Assembly (NCBI RefSeq): GCF_001424945.1
Contig: NZ_LMCW01000068.1
Span: forward strand, 108,344-172,343
DNA length: 64,000 nucleotides
DNA from: Rhizobium sp. Root1203
GTDB lineage: Bacteria > Pseudomonadota > Alphaproteobacteria > Rhizobiales > Rhizobiaceae
Reading direction: 5' to 3'
A program made the translations under genes and the position numbers. The notes under the pieces are model-generated. The model was not told the DNA's origin and ran no database searches. It saw only the letters and a program-made list of their open reading frames with translations. This document shows, one piece after another, positions 63,255-64,000 of this stretch. Positions within the stretch are counted from its first letter, which is position 1. Each line of letters opens with the position of its first letter.

Positions 63255-64000
63255 CTATTTACCCTTGGATGCCTCGAACCTGTCGACGTATCCGCGTCCA
63301 ACGGCACGAACTGCGCGCCCGATATCGTCGTAGACATCGTCGGCGAGGTTGGCGAAAGAGACACGAACGCTCCAATTCGGGGCATCGAACCCGCCACCGT
63401 TGAGCAGCACGATCGAGTGGTCCTCGGCCAGTCTGTAGACGAGATCGAGCGGATGGACGTGCTCCTTCAACCAGGTGACCATCTCCTCGCCGACATATCT
63501 GCGGAGCCAGAATTCGAAATCGATCGTTCCGTAGTAGGCTGCAAAGTTCGCGTTGGGCTGCAGATCGAGGGGAAGGCCCTCGAGCAGAGTGTTTACGCGC
63601 GTACTGCAGATCGCCATGCAGGCCTTTTGATAGACCTTGTGTGTATCCATCAACTCGCTCATGGAAAACATCGTCATCATCACCTGCTGCGGCAGCGACA
63701 GCCCAGCCGTGTGATTGAGCGCCACGTCCCGGCTATCGGCGACAAGCCGGTCGATCATCTTCAGCTTGCGCGGTTCGAGCGTAATCGAGATGTATCGCTT
63801 GTCGAGCGCTTCGAGTTCCTTCGCTGGAAGCTCCTTGAGGCGGTCATCGAGAATATTCTTCTCATTGATGGCAATCACGCCGAGCCGCCAACCGGTGCAT
63901 CCGAAATATTTCGAGTAGGAATAGACACCGATCGTGTTGTACGGCAGTTCCGCCATCAGCGAGCGAAAATTTGGAACGAAGGCAGCGTGACGCATTTCAT
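63255..64000 (-). CDS. aspD: Aspartate 4-decarboxylase/aspartate transaminase, C-terminal part (cut by window edge)
   Basis: About 248 residues of a PLP enzyme whose N-terminus lies beyond 64000. The frame is still open at the edge. YSYSKYFGCTGWRLGVIA holds the PLP lysine and the substrate Arg region as in bacterial L-aspartate beta-decarboxylases (bifunctional aspartate transaminase). The C-terminal part (LLNGGGFDAPNWSVRVSFANL) has the carboxylate-binding Arg. The enzyme converts aspartate to alanine and CO2, consuming a proton. It is the natural partner for the AspT exchangers next door. Confidence 0.85.
   Translation of the reverse strand, partial: EMRHAAFVPNFRSLMAELPYNTIGVYSYSKYFGCTGWRLGVIAINEKNILDDRLKELPAKELEALDKRYISITLEPRKLKMIDRLVADSRDVALNHTAGLSLPQQVMMTMFSMSELMDTHKVYQKACMAICSTRVNTLLEGLPLDLQPNANFAAYYGTIDFEFWLRRYVGEEMVTWLKEHVHPLDLVYRLAEDHSIVLLNGGGFDAPNWSVRVSFANLADDVYDDIGRAVRAVGRGYVDRFEASKGK

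Noticed and set aside
1..64000. tRNA genes, rRNA, CRISPR arrays, insertion sequences, prophage genes
   Set aside because: I looked for T-loop-like GTTCGAATC contexts, evenly spaced repeats, transposase motifs and integrases on both strands and found none I could support.

Overview
The window looks like GC-rich alphaproteobacterial DNA, most likely Rhizobiaceae (Sinorhizobium/Ensifer, Rhizobium or Agrobacterium relatives). The basis is a nearly syntenic succinoglycan (exo) gene cluster including exoX, an Omp2-type alphaproteobacterial porin, two Rrf2 regulators and a copy of a short imperfect palindrome that I remember as common in rhizobial genomes. No rRNA, tRNA, insertion sequence, phage gene or CRISPR array was recognised. 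Coding is dense, with many 4 to 8 bp gene overlaps.

Layout. (1) 1-4.1 kb: the tail of a LysR gene, two short-chain dehydrogenases divergent from another LysR gene, a small protein and an AAG-type DNA glycosylase. (2) 4.1-12.2 kb: a marR-emrA-emrB-like efflux operon (minus) divergent from an AcrAB-like RND pump (plus). (3) 12.2-28.7 kb: succinoglycan genes exoZ-exoQ-exoF-exoY (minus), exoX and exoU (plus), exoW (minus), then exoH-exoK-exoL/A-exoM-exoO-exoP (plus). exoL and exoA form one uninterrupted reading frame, and exoV, exoT, exoI and exoN are not here. (4) 28.7-41.3 kb: a PPP-type phosphatase, an acyl-CoA dehydrogenase-like flavoprotein facing a Cys-rich Rrf2 regulator, two small proteins, glutamine-dependent NAD synthetase, a PntA-like protein with a degraded nucleotide-binding loop, a porin, a second Rrf2 regulator, a CorA/ZntB-type transporter, a beta-barrel protein and a lipoprotein alpha/beta hydrolase. 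(5) 41.3-47.8 kb: a LysR gene with a frameshifted 3' end, a flavin amine oxidase, an aldo/keto reductase and a dimethylglycine/sarcosine dehydrogenase-like enzyme. (6) 47.9-64 kb: an accessory, stress-like region with a 2-TM ion channel, a DUF2092-type protein plus a tiny partner, an HlyD-like pair, PPK2, several small unknown proteins, then AspT - large PLP decarboxylase - AspT - SulP, converging on an aspartate 4-decarboxylase cut by the window edge.

How the genes fit together. The exo genes supply the initiating galactosyl-phosphate transferase (ExoY), the glycosyltransferases A, L, M, O, U and W, acetyl- and succinyl-transferases (ExoZ, ExoH), polymerisation/export proteins (ExoF, ExoQ, ExoP), a depolymerase (ExoK) and a small repressor (ExoX). 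The right-hand island combines two decarboxylases with two aspartate:alanine-type exchangers and an anion permease. That layout fits a decarboxylation/antiport cycle that consumes protons and yields membrane potential; substrate assignments other than aspartate for the last gene are inference. A 13-base motif, GTAGCRTCMYGTA, recurs upstream of three genes in this island and may mark a shared regulator.
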